This document shows, in pieces, positions 6,638-14,866 of a stretch of 62,017 nt of DNA. A program made the position numbers and the translations under genes. A model generated the notes under the pieces. It was not told the origin of the DNA, did no database searches, and worked only from the letters and a program-made list of their open reading frames with translations. Source of the DNA: a virus; IMG/VR virus record IMGVR_UViG_3300037242_000178, positions 1 through 62,017 of that record; one strand, given 5' to 3'. Within the stretch, counting starts at the first letter, position 1; every line of letters starts with the position of its first letter.

Positions 6638-7948
6638 TTAAGAGTGAATCGCTACATGCGACGCGCCTTGAAGCTGCTGCGGCACTCCGACGAGACTGGC
6701 GAGAATCGTCGATTGGTCCGCCGTAACCGTCGTCAAAATGTTGTGAAGAGTTGCGTTGTTTCCTTGTCCAGCTTGTATGGCAATCGCCGCATCTTCCGCA
6801 ACCTGTATTTTATTTTGGAATATCCCCGATTCCGTCATCATGTTAGGATCGTTATTCGTTCCCGACCATACGCCGCCCTCGAATGTGTTACTCCAATTTC
6901 CGAGAGCTTCGCCAGCCGTGATAATTTGCGCGGCCACAGCGCCTATAGTAGCGCCTCCTGCAAGCTCTCCTAACAGCGCCGTCATGCCTGCCGGTAGCGC
7001 GTTCCGACCTAATACATTTTGGTAAAGTTGATTAATAATTTGCGTATTGGTCATCCCGGCGAAATCGGCTTGCGCCTCCGAGGACGCAAAGATGGAATCG
7101 CACATGTTCGCAACGGTCATTGCGCCGTTATTCAGCGCAGCCGAGAAAGCCGTCATACCGGACAAAGCCGATGCGCGCCCAAGGATCGCGACAAATGCGG
7201 CAGATACGGCTTGCGTGTTAGAGTTTTGTGTGAGATCAATGCCGTTAAATCCATTTATCGCGTCGATTGCCAGTAAATTAATCGCCCCTGCGCCATCGAA
7301 ACTGCTCAAAGATATTTGGAACAAACCCTTAGCTCCATAAGCCGATCCCCACGATTCGACTGTCAGCATGTCCGTATTGGTGTTGACCGCAACAATCGCT
7401 ACCTCATGCAACCCTGCGGCTGCGCCCGTATCCATGCCGTTTTGGTTTGCCAAATTTGAAATAGTTTCTTCGGCAAAGAAGCCTGCGCAAGCTTCAAACT
7501 CCATGAGCAGCGGTTTCATTTGGTTTAAATACCCAGCGATTTCATTCGCTAACCAATTGTCAGCGCTCCCTGTTAGCACTGTTAGCGGTGTGATTCCGGT
7601 TACAGTATGCGTTGCCGCGTCGGCAAGATCGGTAGCGCCAGGCGCAGTCGTGTAATCACCATATTGGATTGTTGTATTTTGAGTCAAGCCGGACGTCTGC
7701 AATAGCGATAACGCCTCGGAAACATTCGTTCCAGCGTCTACGCCTAGCTGACCTTGCGCTTGCAGGTTCAGGTTGTATTGAAATTCCGCGTTTGAATTAA
7801 AAACAGGGCCATATAAGGATGTCGTCAGAGCAATTAGATTGGTTGTCGCGCACTCAACGCAATCCCCGACATTCCCCTGAGTCAGAACAGGCTGAGGGGT
7901 GAATGGAATTAGCGAATCATTGCTTTGCAGGAATGTTGTTGTCATCAT
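6638..7948 (-). CDS. Papain-like cysteine protease fused to DUF4214-like repeats
   Basis: A 436-residue protein. The N-terminal half has C1 peptidase features: QGNVGDCVECAT with the probable nucleophile Cys about residue 30, then GLHEVAIVAVN with the catalytic His (about 180) and TVESWGSAYGAKG, matching the papain NSWG block. The C-terminal half has at least two DUF4214-type segments (AILGRASALSGMTAFSAAL and YQNVLGRNALPAGMTALLG), a helical domain usual in secreted or surface proteins. No signal peptide. It has its own operator-containing promoter at 7972-7999 although it sits in the late block, so it may be expressed outside the lytic programme (a moron-like gene). Targets are unknown. Confidence 0.75.
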   Translation of the reverse strand: MMTTTFLQSNDSLIPFTPQPVLTQGNVGDCVECATTNLIALTTSLYGPVFNSNAEFQYNLNLQAQGQLGVDAGTNVSEALSLLQTSGLTQNTTIQYGDYTTAPGATDLADAATHTVTGITPLTVLTGSADNWLANEIAGYLNQMKPLLMEFEACAGFFAEETISNLANQNGMDTGAAAGLHEVAIVAVNTNTDMLTVESWGSAYGAKGLFQISLSSFDGAGAINLLAIDAINGFNGIDLTQNSNTQAVSAAFVAILGRASALSGMTAFSAALNNGAMTVANMCDSIFASSEAQADFAGMTNTQIINQLYQNVLGRNALPAGMTALLGELAGGATIGAVAAQIITAGEALGNWSNTFEGGVWSGTNNDPNMMTESGIFQNKIQVAEDAAIAIQAGQGNNATLHNILTTVTADQSTILASLVGVPQQLQGASHVAIHS

Positions 7949-8156
7949 CGACTTTCGTGTTAGAAAGATTCATTTTAACACTAGAAAGTGAATTTGCAAG
8001 AAAATGCGCAAAAGTAACGATTAACGCTGCGAGAGCCATTTCTATATCGTTCGGCATATGCATGCCACAAAGCGTGTTCGCGATCCAATCGATGACGGAC
8101 GCTAGCTGAATGGTGACGAGGGCCGCTCCTCCAGTGTGGGCTGCGCTGGCGCTCAT
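7917..8156 (-). CDS. Holin-like small membrane protein
   Basis: Start set at ATG 8156, which has GGGAG 7 bp upstream and overlaps the endolysin stop; longer upstream extensions lie inside the endolysin gene. The 79-residue product has two hydrophobic segments (about residues 10-30, ALVTIQLASVIDWIANTL, and 38-58, EMALAALIVTFAHFLANSL) and a charged C-terminal tail, as in class II holins. Its place next to the endolysin supports the call. The 3' end carries the promoter of the next gene. Confidence 0.7.
   Translation of the reverse strand: MSASAAHTGGAALVTIQLASVIDWIANTLCGMHMPNDIEMALAALIVTFAHFLANSLSSVKMNLSNTKVDDDNNIPAKQ
7972..7999 (-). promoter_or_regulatory. Sigma70-type promoter with embedded CTAG operator (leftward)
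   Basis: Read leftward: -35 TTGCAA (7994-7999), 16-bp spacer, -10 TAAAAT (7972-7977). The spacer contains CACTTTCTAGTG (7979-7990), the same palindromic element found in the promoters at 51485, 54197 and 56439. It lies inside the end of the holin gene, 24 bp upstream of the papain-like protein start. Confidence 0.65.
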
Positions 8157-8638
8157 GCCAGGCTCCCGCCAGCGGAAGTATAGGCGTTTTGCAATGCCGC
8201 CATGCTGTTTTCGTGTTGCATGTATTGGCTTCCAGGCAGCGATGCCCACCGGCTATTGCACTTTATAATCGCGCTTGAAAAATTTCCAGCGATTATATCG
8301 TCAAAAGCATGACATTCGTGAATCAGCTGGATAGCGATCCTATCCTGACTACGCGGCCCGAAATCCGGGAGCAAGAGCTGTTTTTTGTACGGTTCAAAAT
8401 ACCTAGCCATAAGTTGATATCTTCCTGCCGCATCGCTATTCAACGCCTTGTCGAAAATGTTCGGATGCGAAACAAAGCTTTTGAACACGAGCGGATTTGC
8501 TGGCGTGCTTCCTACCAAAATTAGGTAGCCGTCATCAGTGACAGGATTAGCAAGTAACGAAGGCCCGATTTCGGAAAACGCAACGCAATCTAAAAATGCG
8601 TTGAGATTTGCAGGGACGATATTTTTTGAAAACGACAT
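8153..8638 (-). CDS. Endolysin, lambda R-type lytic transglycosylase (GH104-like)
   Basis: A 161-residue protein with the lambda gpR layout: N-terminal LDCVAFSE with the presumed catalytic Glu (about residue 23), GYLILVGS, SDAAGRYQLMARYFEPYKKQ (about 68-88) and DFGPRSQDRIAIQLI. Enzymes of this family cleave the MurNAc-GlcNAc bond, giving a 1,6-anhydro product. No signal peptide, so it should need the downstream holin. Start and stop overlap both neighbours (ATGA at 8638; 8153-8156), a classical lysis cassette. Confidence 0.85.
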   Translation of the reverse strand: MSFSKNIVPANLNAFLDCVAFSEIGPSLLANPVTDDGYLILVGSTPANPLVFKSFVSHPNIFDKALNSDAAGRYQLMARYFEPYKKQLLLPDFGPRSQDRIAIQLIHECHAFDDIIAGNFSSAIIKCNSRWASLPGSQYMQHENSMAALQNAYTSAGGSLA

Positions 8639-8925
8639 TATTTATCCGCCTTTTGATCTAATCTATCTCGAAACATATTCGCCATCGAACTGATATCCGT
8701 TCGAATCTGATCTATTCTGTCGAAAATAGATGCAAGCATGTCCTTGTCTGGGTGATGCGTCGCGACATGCGTTTTGAATAAAGCTAAATCTTCTTTCAGC
8801 TTTTCCAACCCTAGCACATTCTGCCGGATATTGAACCAGATTACAATCCCAAAAGCCGTGGTGACAAACCCCAAAAGACTAAGAAAAATTGTAATCACCT
8901 CGAACCACGTCAATTGTCCGTTCAT
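8638..8925 (-). CDS. Membrane-anchored coiled-coil lysis protein (XhlA/i-spanin-like)
   Basis: ATG 8925 is chosen because it follows the HNH gene stop by one base; longer frames would overlap the HNH gene. The 95 residues have one N-terminal membrane helix (about 9-31, ITIFLSLLGFVTTAFGIVIW) and a long amphipathic helix after it (NVLGLEKLKEDLALFKTHVA, then FDRIDQIRTDISSM). This is the topology of inner-membrane spanins and XhlA-like proteins. It is coupled to the endolysin by an ATGA overlap. Confidence 0.65.
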   Translation of the reverse strand: MNGQLTWFEVITIFLSLLGFVTTAFGIVIWFNIRQNVLGLEKLKEDLALFKTHVATHHPDKDMLASIFDRIDQIRTDISSMANMFRDRLDQKADK

Positions 8926-8926
8926 T

Positions 8927-9400
8927 TTACGCCTGTTCGTGATGGATGATTTCAACGCTAGAAAATTGATAACCTTCTTTTGCATATCGCTGCGCGAGCC
9001 AAACAGGTTCCGGCAAGCAATGGACGCCCTCATCCTTGCCTATGTGGTGCGCTTTGCATAGTAATCTGCCATTTACGTTCATGTCATCGACGAAAGTATA
9101 AGGATTCGTTTCATCGAAACTTCCCCATCCGAAATGAGGGAAATCCTTTCGGATTTGCGATTCTTCTGACCAGTCGATCATTTCTGCGAATGAGCGTTCT
9201 ATTGGCCAGTGATGCGCCTCTGGAGGGTGTCCAGTCTCTTTCTCTGTGCATCCGCAAATCCAGCATTTCCCTGCTTGTGCCGCGATTAAGTGCAGTCTGG
9301 ACTTTCTGAATAACGGAGATGTTACGCGCGGATCATGTCCAGGTAAATTCACGTCTACCGTAAAAGTGTTTTTCTCTTCATGAGTTTCATTTATCGACAT
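8927..9400 (-). CDS. HNH-type endonuclease-like protein
   Basis: A 157-residue protein with a zinc-binding KCWICGCTEKETG (about residue 45), the metal-finger core EAHHWPIERSF (about 61) and NGRLLCKAHHIGKDEG (about 110). This gives Cys-x2-Cys, His-His, Asn and Cys-x2-His in the order expected for the HNH beta-beta-alpha-metal fold. It lies between the fibre and lysis genes rather than beside terminase, so it could be a free-standing homing-type nuclease or a DNA-processing enzyme. Catalytic competence is not certain. Confidence 0.7.
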   Translation of the reverse strand: MSINETHEEKNTFTVDVNLPGHDPRVTSPLFRKSRLHLIAAQAGKCWICGCTEKETGHPPEAHHWPIERSFAEMIDWSEESQIRKDFPHFGWGSFDETNPYTFVDDMNVNGRLLCKAHHIGKDEGVHCLPEPVWLAQRYAKEGYQFSSVEIIHHEQA

Positions 9401-9402
9401 GA

Positions 9403-10503
9403 TTAATATTCCACCATTACAAAACCGGGCGCGCCTGCGCCGCCGGTCGTTGTTGTCGCTCCTGAGTACCCCCCAGAAGCGCCCCCTCCGCCGCCGCCGC
9501 CAGAACCGTAACCTGCTGCCGCGCCGCCATTGCCACCGACCGCGCCGGTTGCTGACGTCCCAGTGCCAGCGCCGCCGCCGCCGCCGCCGCCGCTAATTCC
9601 GCCTGCGTAACCGATAGCGCCGTTGCTGACTCCTGCAAGACCGGGAGCGCCGCCGCCGCCGCCGGAACCGGTGCCGCCGATAGCCGCTTCACCTCCCGAT
9701 CCGCGAAACTTGTTGTCCAAATATGTGCGTGCGGTATAAGCGTATATAGATGAGTCTTCGCCGCTGCTGCCTGCAATATTAACTCCTGGAGTTCCGCCCG
9801 ACGCCGCGCCGCCAGAGCCGCCCCCTGCGCTTGTGCTTCCTGCGCCGCCAACGCCGCCGCCGCCTGCGCCTGTCGAAGCAGCGGAGCTAGTGCCAGCAAC
9901 GCCAGTCCCGCCAATCCCAAGGCCATTACTAATCCCGGAAGCAGCCCCGCCGCCGCCGGAACCGGCGTATCCGGTTGACGAGTTGGTATATCCAGCCCCG
10001 CCAGCACCGCCAACGGGGCCTGTCAAATTAAGCGTTCCGCCCGATGCCGTCCCGCCAGCGCCGCCGGTTCCGCCAGTGCCGCCAGCGCCGTTCGATCCTG
10101 TTCCGCCAGCGCCGCCGTTGCCGCCTGCATTCGCGATAACCGGCGTGGCGAGTCCAAATTCTGCTATAGAACTGGATATGGTTACAGCGTAAGTGCTGCT
10201 CGGATTAAGAGTAGTGATAATCTGAGCGAATCCACCGCCGCCGCCGCCACCGCCACCACCGCCGCTGCCATGGCCGCCTGTAGCGTCATTCCCCCCGCCA
10301 GCGCCGCCAGCGCCGCCCGGGCCAAAGCAGGTAATCCGCGCATTTTGTGTCGAAGCAAGAAAAGAAGCGTTAAAATTGCTGCTCGCAAGGTATAAGCGAA
10401 TATTCCCTGTTCCAAAAACTTCTTGCCCTAGTCCTGCTGAAAAAGTAAGCAGGAATGCCGCTAGATTTGCATTCGATTGAGTAAAATCAGATAGTTTTGC
10501 CAT
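9403..10503 (-). CDS. Glycine-rich tail fibre tip / receptor-binding protein
   Basis: A 366-residue protein. The first 70 residues are ordinary (MAKLSDFTQSNANLAAFLLT). From about 80 to the end it is dominated by glycine runs (GGGGGGGGGG, GTGGTGGAGG) and ends in GAGAPGFVMVEY. Glycine-rich regions of this kind form polyglycine-II bundles in T-even-like adhesins that recognise the host surface. No signal peptide, unlike the related glycine-rich protein at 13269-14186. Start overlaps the upstream stop (TAATG). The strong bias produces long Pro/Arg-rich frames on the other strand, which are not genes. Confidence 0.75.
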   Translation of the reverse strand: MAKLSDFTQSNANLAAFLLTFSAGLGQEVFGTGNIRLYLASSNFNASFLASTQNARITCFGPGGAGGAGGGNDATGGHGSGGGGGGGGGGGFAQIITTLNPSSTYAVTISSSIAEFGLATPVIANAGGNGGAGGTGSNGAGGTGGTGGAGGTASGGTLNLTGPVGGAGGAGYTNSSTGYAGSGGGGAASGISNGLGIGGTGVAGTSSAASTGAGGGGVGGAGSTSAGGGSGGAASGGTPGVNIAGSSGEDSSIYAYTARTYLDNKFRGSGGEAAIGGTGSGGGGGAPGLAGVSNGAIGYAGGISGGGGGGGAGTGTSATGAVGGNGGAAAGYGSGGGGGGGASGGYSGATTTTGGAGAPGFVMVEY

Positions 10504-11813
10504 TACACCAATCTCCAAAAAGACGAAGCTGAAACAGCTGCGATATAAAATTGAGCGTCGGAAATATTCGCTAGGAACGTTGAAGCGCCATCCGCAATAG
10601 CCAACGCAAGCGTCGGGCCGCCGCCGATGTTGTGCCCGTTGCCGTTAATCGTAAGATTATTGACGCCCCAGTAGTTCATTTCATCGACGAACGTGTAGGC
10701 CCCAGACACCGACGCGGAAAGCGTCAACGTGATTGCGCCACCTGTCGTATCGACGTAATAAACTCCGGGCAGCAATGATTGCGACGAGTTTATGACCTCG
10801 CCGCCGAATGCCGGGAGCGGCCCGCCATCCTCAATCGTCCCTTCGTCATCAACGAATACAGAAATATGCCCTGGAACGATGCTGCCGCTACCTGTCACTG
10901 CCGACACAGTACCTGTGTTGGAACTGGCATTTGCCAGCGCGGCAGTGCCTAAACACGTCGCGGTCAACTGCCAGTAAGTGCCGTCGTAAGTCGCGGTCAA
11001 AATATTCCCTGCGACGATCTCGCCGCCATTCAATGCGATTGGCCCGGTTGGGCCATCTTGACGCATCGATTTTGTTCCAAAGGAGCCAACAGCCAGTGTC
11101 ATTGCGCCGGTGTTGGTGTACCCGGCTTTCCACCGGATTTCTGTGCCTGTCGCAAGCGTTTGCAACGCGGTTGGAACAGTCAAAATTTGCGCATTTGCCG
11201 ATCCCGTCGATGTGCCGCAGTAGAATGTGCTGTAGGCGGCGCTTGACGTCAATTGCGTCCACACCGCGCCCGATGCGTTGCCGGTTGTCGTGCAAATCCA
11301 CAAAACTTTATTCGTCGAATCCCACAGAATCGACGATGCCAGAAAGTCATTAATGGGAGAAATGCCCGCAACAAATCCGTTCGGATTCCCGGCATAAACC
11401 AGCCCGCTGTTGATTTGTTGCCAGTTCGCGCCGCCGGTATCTGGATCGGTAGTGTTGTTGTCGGCAGTGCTTAACCACCATGACCCGCCCGCTGCCGAAT
11501 AAAGCAGCGCGCCATTCGGATAGCCGCCGATGGCAGTCGAAAAGGCGGAGTCATAAACAACTGCCGCGCCCGCGTTCTGCCATTGAGACCAAGCGGTAAT
11601 TTGATTAAGGATTCCATTCTCATCTTGTCCGAACGGAAAAGCGCCGCCAGCCGTGACGGGAACGAATGTCAATGGCGGAAACCCGTCAGTCAACGATGCC
11701 GCGCCCGCCTGAATGCCTTGTTGAGATGCGACAGGGATCGGGCGAATGTAATCCGACCCGGCATCTGCGCCCCACGGAATTGGGAATTTTATCGGAATTT
11801 GACTGGCTTGCAT
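10503..11813 (-). CDS. Tail fibre protein
   Basis: A 436-residue protein. The N-terminal part (residues 1-130, IPIKFPIPWGADAGSDYIRP, GFPPLTFVPV, GILNQITAWSQWQ) is the conserved baseplate-attachment region of phage side-tail fibres. The rest is beta-rich and Ser/Thr/Gly-rich. It follows the DUF2612-like baseplate gene and precedes the glycine-rich tip gene, the usual attachment-then-tip order. It carries no signal peptide, so it is probably the genuine virion-assembled fibre. Confidence 0.75.
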   Translation of the reverse strand: MQASQIPIKFPIPWGADAGSDYIRPIPVASQQGIQAGAASLTDGFPPLTFVPVTAGGAFPFGQDENGILNQITAWSQWQNAGAAVVYDSAFSTAIGGYPNGALLYSAAGGSWWLSTADNNTTDPDTGGANWQQINSGLVYAGNPNGFVAGISPINDFLASSILWDSTNKVLWICTTTGNASGAVWTQLTSSAAYSTFYCGTSTGSANAQILTVPTALQTLATGTEIRWKAGYTNTGAMTLAVGSFGTKSMRQDGPTGPIALNGGEIVAGNILTATYDGTYWQLTATCLGTAALANASSNTGTVSAVTGSGSIVPGHISVFVDDEGTIEDGGPLPAFGGEVINSSQSLLPGVYYVDTTGGAITLTLSASVSGAYTFVDEMNYWGVNNLTINGNGHNIGGGPTLALAIADGASTFLANISDAQFYIAAVSASSFWRLV

Positions 11814-11822
11814 GTGCTTTCC

Positions 11823-12455
11823 CTAGATTTGAACGACACTCGCCAATACCCCAGCAGGGCGTGGCAATACGTTTGAATTAAACACGATAGAGATTTGAAC
11901 TGGCGATAACGCGAAAGCAAACGTGTAAGTCATGGTCATGTCGAGATTATCTGTGCAGTACGATATTTGCCCAGGGAATAATGCTTGAAGAATCTTGTTC
12001 AATCCAGGAATGGAACCGTCCCAAATATTCGCGGCAGCTTTTGCCAAAATTAATTGACGAAACGCGCCATCCGACAGCGTGACGTTTTCCGTCAGCGCTT
12101 CGCCGGAATACCAGATTCCCGTGCCCCAATTACCGCCGGATAAATCCATCGCCTCTTCAAACGCAAGATACTTCGTTGGATAGACGGTCAACACGCGACC
12201 GGTGTTTAGTCCGACGATACGCCCCCACACATCCAAGCCATAGCCGACAGCCGTATCCACATTCCAAACGTTGTCGAACCATCCGTCAACCGTGCCACTA
12301 GCATCGACGGCTTGCGAAAAGTAATCGATCAACTGCGTGAGGACAGGCGAGTTTGCGTATTGCGAAAATAAGGTTTTGCCCCAGTCGAAAGGTTGCGCGC
12401 CTATCGGGCTTTCACCAATGATGAATTCACCAATACCGTTTGGGATTTGAGACAT
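11823..12455 (-). CDS. Baseplate protein, DUF2612-like (Mu gp48 class)
   Basis: A 210-residue protein with features of the DUF2612/gp48-type baseplate family: SPVLTQLIDYFSQAVDAS, FDNVWNVDTAVGYGLDVWGR (about 65-85), a middle Trp/Gly-rich part, and FRQLILAKAAANIWDGSIPG followed by LNKILQALFPG. In related myoviruses it links baseplate wedges to fibres and lies between gpJ and the tail fibre. Here five genes, including four exported fibre-like genes, separate it from gpJ. Confidence 0.75.
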   Translation of the reverse strand: MSQIPNGIGEFIIGESPIGAQPFDWGKTLFSQYANSPVLTQLIDYFSQAVDASGTVDGWFDNVWNVDTAVGYGLDVWGRIVGLNTGRVLTVYPTKYLAFEEAMDLSGGNWGTGIWYSGEALTENVTLSDGAFRQLILAKAAANIWDGSIPGLNKILQALFPGQISYCTDNLDMTMTYTFAFALSPVQISIVFNSNVLPRPAGVLASVVQI

Positions 12456-12500
12456 ATTAGTTTCGTATTTAGCGAGTTAAGGGACGCTTAAAAATGAAAA

Positions 12501-12529
12501 ACGCTCAATCGTCAAAAACGATTGAGCGT
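12501..12529 (-). terminator. Rho-independent terminator (leftward)
   Basis: ACGCTCAATCGT (12501-12512) and its complement (12518-12529) form a perfect 12-bp stem with a 5-nt loop. Read leftward it is followed by a T-rich tract (complement of 12489-12500). It ends transcription of the 186-residue gene and separates it from the baseplate/fibre genes, which then need their own or antiterminated transcript. Confidence 0.85.
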
Positions 12530-12565
12530 CACGCTATGCCCGGATTAATTTCAATCCATATTGAC

Positions 12566-13126
12566 TTACAGAAGCACCGGAATCTGAGTGCTTGTCGCCG
12601 GGCCGAAAGTCTGCGTGGCTACAGGCCGCGCAGGGCAGCATTCATCTCGATGCCCTCGACCGTCACGGTCGTGATGATGAGCGAATTTCGAATACATTTC
12701 AGCAAATCTTAAATCAGCCACTTTCTGTTCGTTTATCAACGAGCGCGTCGTGGCCCCGTCAGCAACCAACTGCTGTCCGAGCAATGCGCTTGCTAATTGT
12801 GCGGCGGAAGCGGTTTGAACGGCATTCAATTCAATCGCTGCCAACGTTGCCGCGTTTTGCGCATTTACTTGCGCGGTCAACGAAGCTAAAGCGGTAGCGG
12901 TGGAAAACTGCTGCGCTTGCGCGGCAATGAAATACGCGGTCGATTGATCGGTTACGCGGTCGGTCTTGTTATCGATTTTGTCGGAAATTTTGAATGCATT
13001 TTCCGCAGTCGCATACCGACCGGCGTCGGCTTGCATTGCTGTTTCCCTACGAATATCCGCTTCAGCTTTCAGCACTGAAGTTAAATCGACTTGCCCAGTT
13101 ACGGTGCCTGTTACGATATCAGCCAT
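12566..13126 (-). CDS. Ala/Gln-rich helical structural protein (186 aa)
   Basis: A 186-residue protein with a long helical, coiled-coil-prone middle (residues 15-140, rich in Ala, Gln, Asn, Thr: AQAQQFSTATALASLTAQVN) and a distinct tail with HHHDRDGRGHRDECC, a possible metal-binding patch, ending ATSTQIPVLL. I recognise this architecture from phage virion proteins of unknown role, but no named family. It is bounded by a terminator downstream and a 142-bp AT-rich gap upstream, so it may be separately transcribed. Confidence 0.5.
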   Translation of the reverse strand: MADIVTGTVTGQVDLTSVLKAEADIRRETAMQADAGRYATAENAFKISDKIDNKTDRVTDQSTAYFIAAQAQQFSTATALASLTAQVNAQNAATLAAIELNAVQTASAAQLASALLGQQLVADGATTRSLINEQKVADLRFAEMYSKFAHHHDRDGRGHRDECCPARPVATQTFGPATSTQIPVLL

Positions 13127-13268
13127 GAGGTAATCCTTAAGTGATTTAGAAGGTTGTTTATGGTTCTGTCACGTTTTGATTCTTGTTGACAAAACCATAA
13201 TCAATTATATTCCAAATCAATGACGAGAAGATGACAAAAAATAAATTTTTATTGGATGTTAAAATTGT
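13127..13268. other. AT-rich intergenic gap, possible promoter
   Basis: The 142 bp between two leftward genes carry no good ORF. On the reverse strand TATAAT is present (complement of the ATTATA near 13206) with only a weak -35. The forward strand has TTGACA near 13187 without a convincing -10. A promoter for the isolated 186-residue gene is plausible but unproven. Confidence 0.3.
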
Positions 13269-14186
13269 TCAATATGTAATAACTATGACACCGTTTCCAC
13301 CGTTAATTCCGCTGTCGCCGCTATCGCCGCCAGCGTATCCGCCGCCGCCGCCGCCATTCGCGTTTATCTCACTACCGCCGCCGCCGCCGCCTGGCCCGTA
13401 GCCAGCTCCCCACGGCGAATAAGTGTAAGTCGATCCCGCAGACGAAACTTTCGCAGACGATCCGCCGCCCCCGCCGCCGCCGCTAGACGACGCCCCCGCA
13501 GCAGCAGACAGCGTAGCGCCAGTGCCTCCGCCTGATCCGCTCGGGCCGCTGCCGCCGTTACCGCCGCTGCCGCTGCCGCCATTCGATCCCGCTGTGCTAC
13601 TCGATCCGCCAGCCCCTCCGCCTCCACCTCCGCCCGTCACGGATTGATTCCCTCCGTTTTGACCGGCACCGTTCGGGCCGCCTGCCCCTCCGCCCCCTCC
13701 GCCTCCGCCAGTTCCGCCGTTACCGCCTGCGTATTTCACGTTTCCGACCGACGCTGTAACGGCGCAACCCGCCCCAGGGCTGCTCCCTGGAGCGGCATAA
13801 ACTCCGTTCGTTGTTAATGTCGGTTGGCTGTTCGCGGCGATGTTGATCCAACTCCCTGTGACGGACGCTCCCGAACCAACTTGATAGTGAACAGGACTTC
13901 CGGGAGTCACCGTAAGACTTGTAGATTTCGCATAACAACCGCCGCCGCCGCCCGGCCCACTTTCTGAGAAATCTGCGCCGCCTGCGCCGATAGCTTCCGC
14001 ATTAATGGTAATAACACCTGCTGGTACAGTCCATGAGCCGGAACCGAGAGTAGTAACGATTACTACTCCGTGCGATGCGTTCCCGCCGGATGCTCGGAAA
14101 AATTTCCCTGCGCTAAATGGCGCTGAAGAAGCGCAGACGGTCGTAAGAAGCGCCGCTAGTAAAAATGCCTTCAGAAGATTTATCAT
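13269..14186 (-). CDS. Exported glycine-rich fibre-tip-like protein
   Basis: A 305-residue protein starting MINLLKAFLLAALLTTVCAS, a typical Sec signal peptide (basic residue, 14-residue hydrophobic core, small residues before the probable cleavage near residue 21-24). The mature part has a WTVPAGVITINAEAIGAGG segment and long glycine runs and ends GGNGVIVITY, the organisation of glycine-rich receptor-binding tips. ATG 14186 overlaps the upstream stop (TGATG). It is the last of four consecutive fibre-like genes with signal peptides. Export is unexpected for a tail component; a cell-surface or periplasmic role should be considered. Confidence 0.65.
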   Translation of the reverse strand: MINLLKAFLLAALLTTVCASSAPFSAGKFFRASGGNASHGVVIVTTLGSGSWTVPAGVITINAEAIGAGGADFSESGPGGGGGCYAKSTSLTVTPGSPVHYQVGSGASVTGSWINIAANSQPTLTTNGVYAAPGSSPGAGCAVTASVGNVKYAGGNGGTGGGGGGGGAGGPNGAGQNGGNQSVTGGGGGGGAGGSSSTAGSNGGSGSGGNGGSGPSGSGGGTGATLSAAAGASSSGGGGGGGSSAKVSSAGSTYTYSPWGAGYGPGGGGGGSEINANGGGGGGYAGGDSGDSGINGGNGVIVITY

Positions 14187-14818
14187 CACGACCCCGTAAA
14201 ATTCGCGCCGCCAGATTGTCCGTAGGTATATGTCGTGTCATGCGCCATGAAAACGTAGAAGTCGCACTTTCCGCTGACACTGGTAGCTGTTGGGGCCGTA
14301 GCTGCTGGCCACGATAGAGTGCCTCCGCCCGCCCATGTGACCGTGTACACGCCGCCATAGCACACTTGTATCGTGAACGACTGACCAGCAGCAGGCGTTG
14401 GCAGCGTAATAGTGGTATTCGCCGCCAACGAGAGCTTATGAAACGTGCATGTGGTATTGGATATCGTCACCGCGCCAGCTGAGATAGTTGGAGTATCCGC
14501 GCATTCTGTGTATCCGTTTATGGTAGGAGTGGTCAATACCGGTGTAGCGACAGTAGGAGATGTGTCAACCACAAATTTAGTGCCGGTGCCGGTTTGCGAC
14601 GCGATACTTGTCGCGTTGCCGGACGACGTAATAACACCGGTTAAATTTGCATTGGTTACGACTGTCGTTGCGCAACTTCCAGCCGAGGCGGTGACGCTAC
14701 CGGTTAGCGCCGGTTGATTCGCGCATTGCATATTTGGCGACGTCTGCGTGATCGTCTGCGCATTACAGACCCCGCATAAAAACAATATCGACGCGATGAG
14801 AATTTTAAAGCGAGTCAT
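14186..14818 (-). CDS. Exported fibre-like beta protein
   Basis: ATG 14818 has GGAGG 5 bp upstream. The 210-residue product begins MTRFKILIASILFLCGVCNA followed by QT, a good Sec signal peptide with an A-x-A-like cleavage site. The mature part is Thr/Ser/Ala-rich beta sequence typical of fibre shafts (TSSGNATSIASQTGTGTKFV, VVDTSPTVATPVLTTPTING). It ends in a compact C-terminal domain with several Cys (ECADTPTISAG, VCYGGVYTVTWAGG, GKCDFYVFMAHD). Cys pairs would suit an oxidising periplasm. Translationally coupled to the glycine-rich gene. Confidence 0.65.
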   Translation of the reverse strand: MTRFKILIASILFLCGVCNAQTITQTSPNMQCANQPALTGSVTASAGSCATTVVTNANLTGVITSSGNATSIASQTGTGTKFVVDTSPTVATPVLTTPTINGYTECADTPTISAGAVTISNTTCTFHKLSLAANTTITLPTPAAGQSFTIQVCYGGVYTVTWAGGGTLSWPAATAPTATSVSGKCDFYVFMAHDTTYTYGQSGGANFTGS

Positions 14819-14866
14819 CCTTGCCTCCGTAAATACGCCCCTCCTAAATCGGGCCGATGTTTTCAA

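Noticed and set aside
9417-10415. Long Pro/Arg/Ala-rich ORFs in other frames of the glycine-rich gene
   Set aside because: They are mirror frames of glycine codon runs (GGC/GCC bias), with low-complexity products and no ribosome binding sites.
13180-13215. Forward promoter with TTGACA near 13187
   Set aside because: No good -10 at the right distance and no forward gene downstream.
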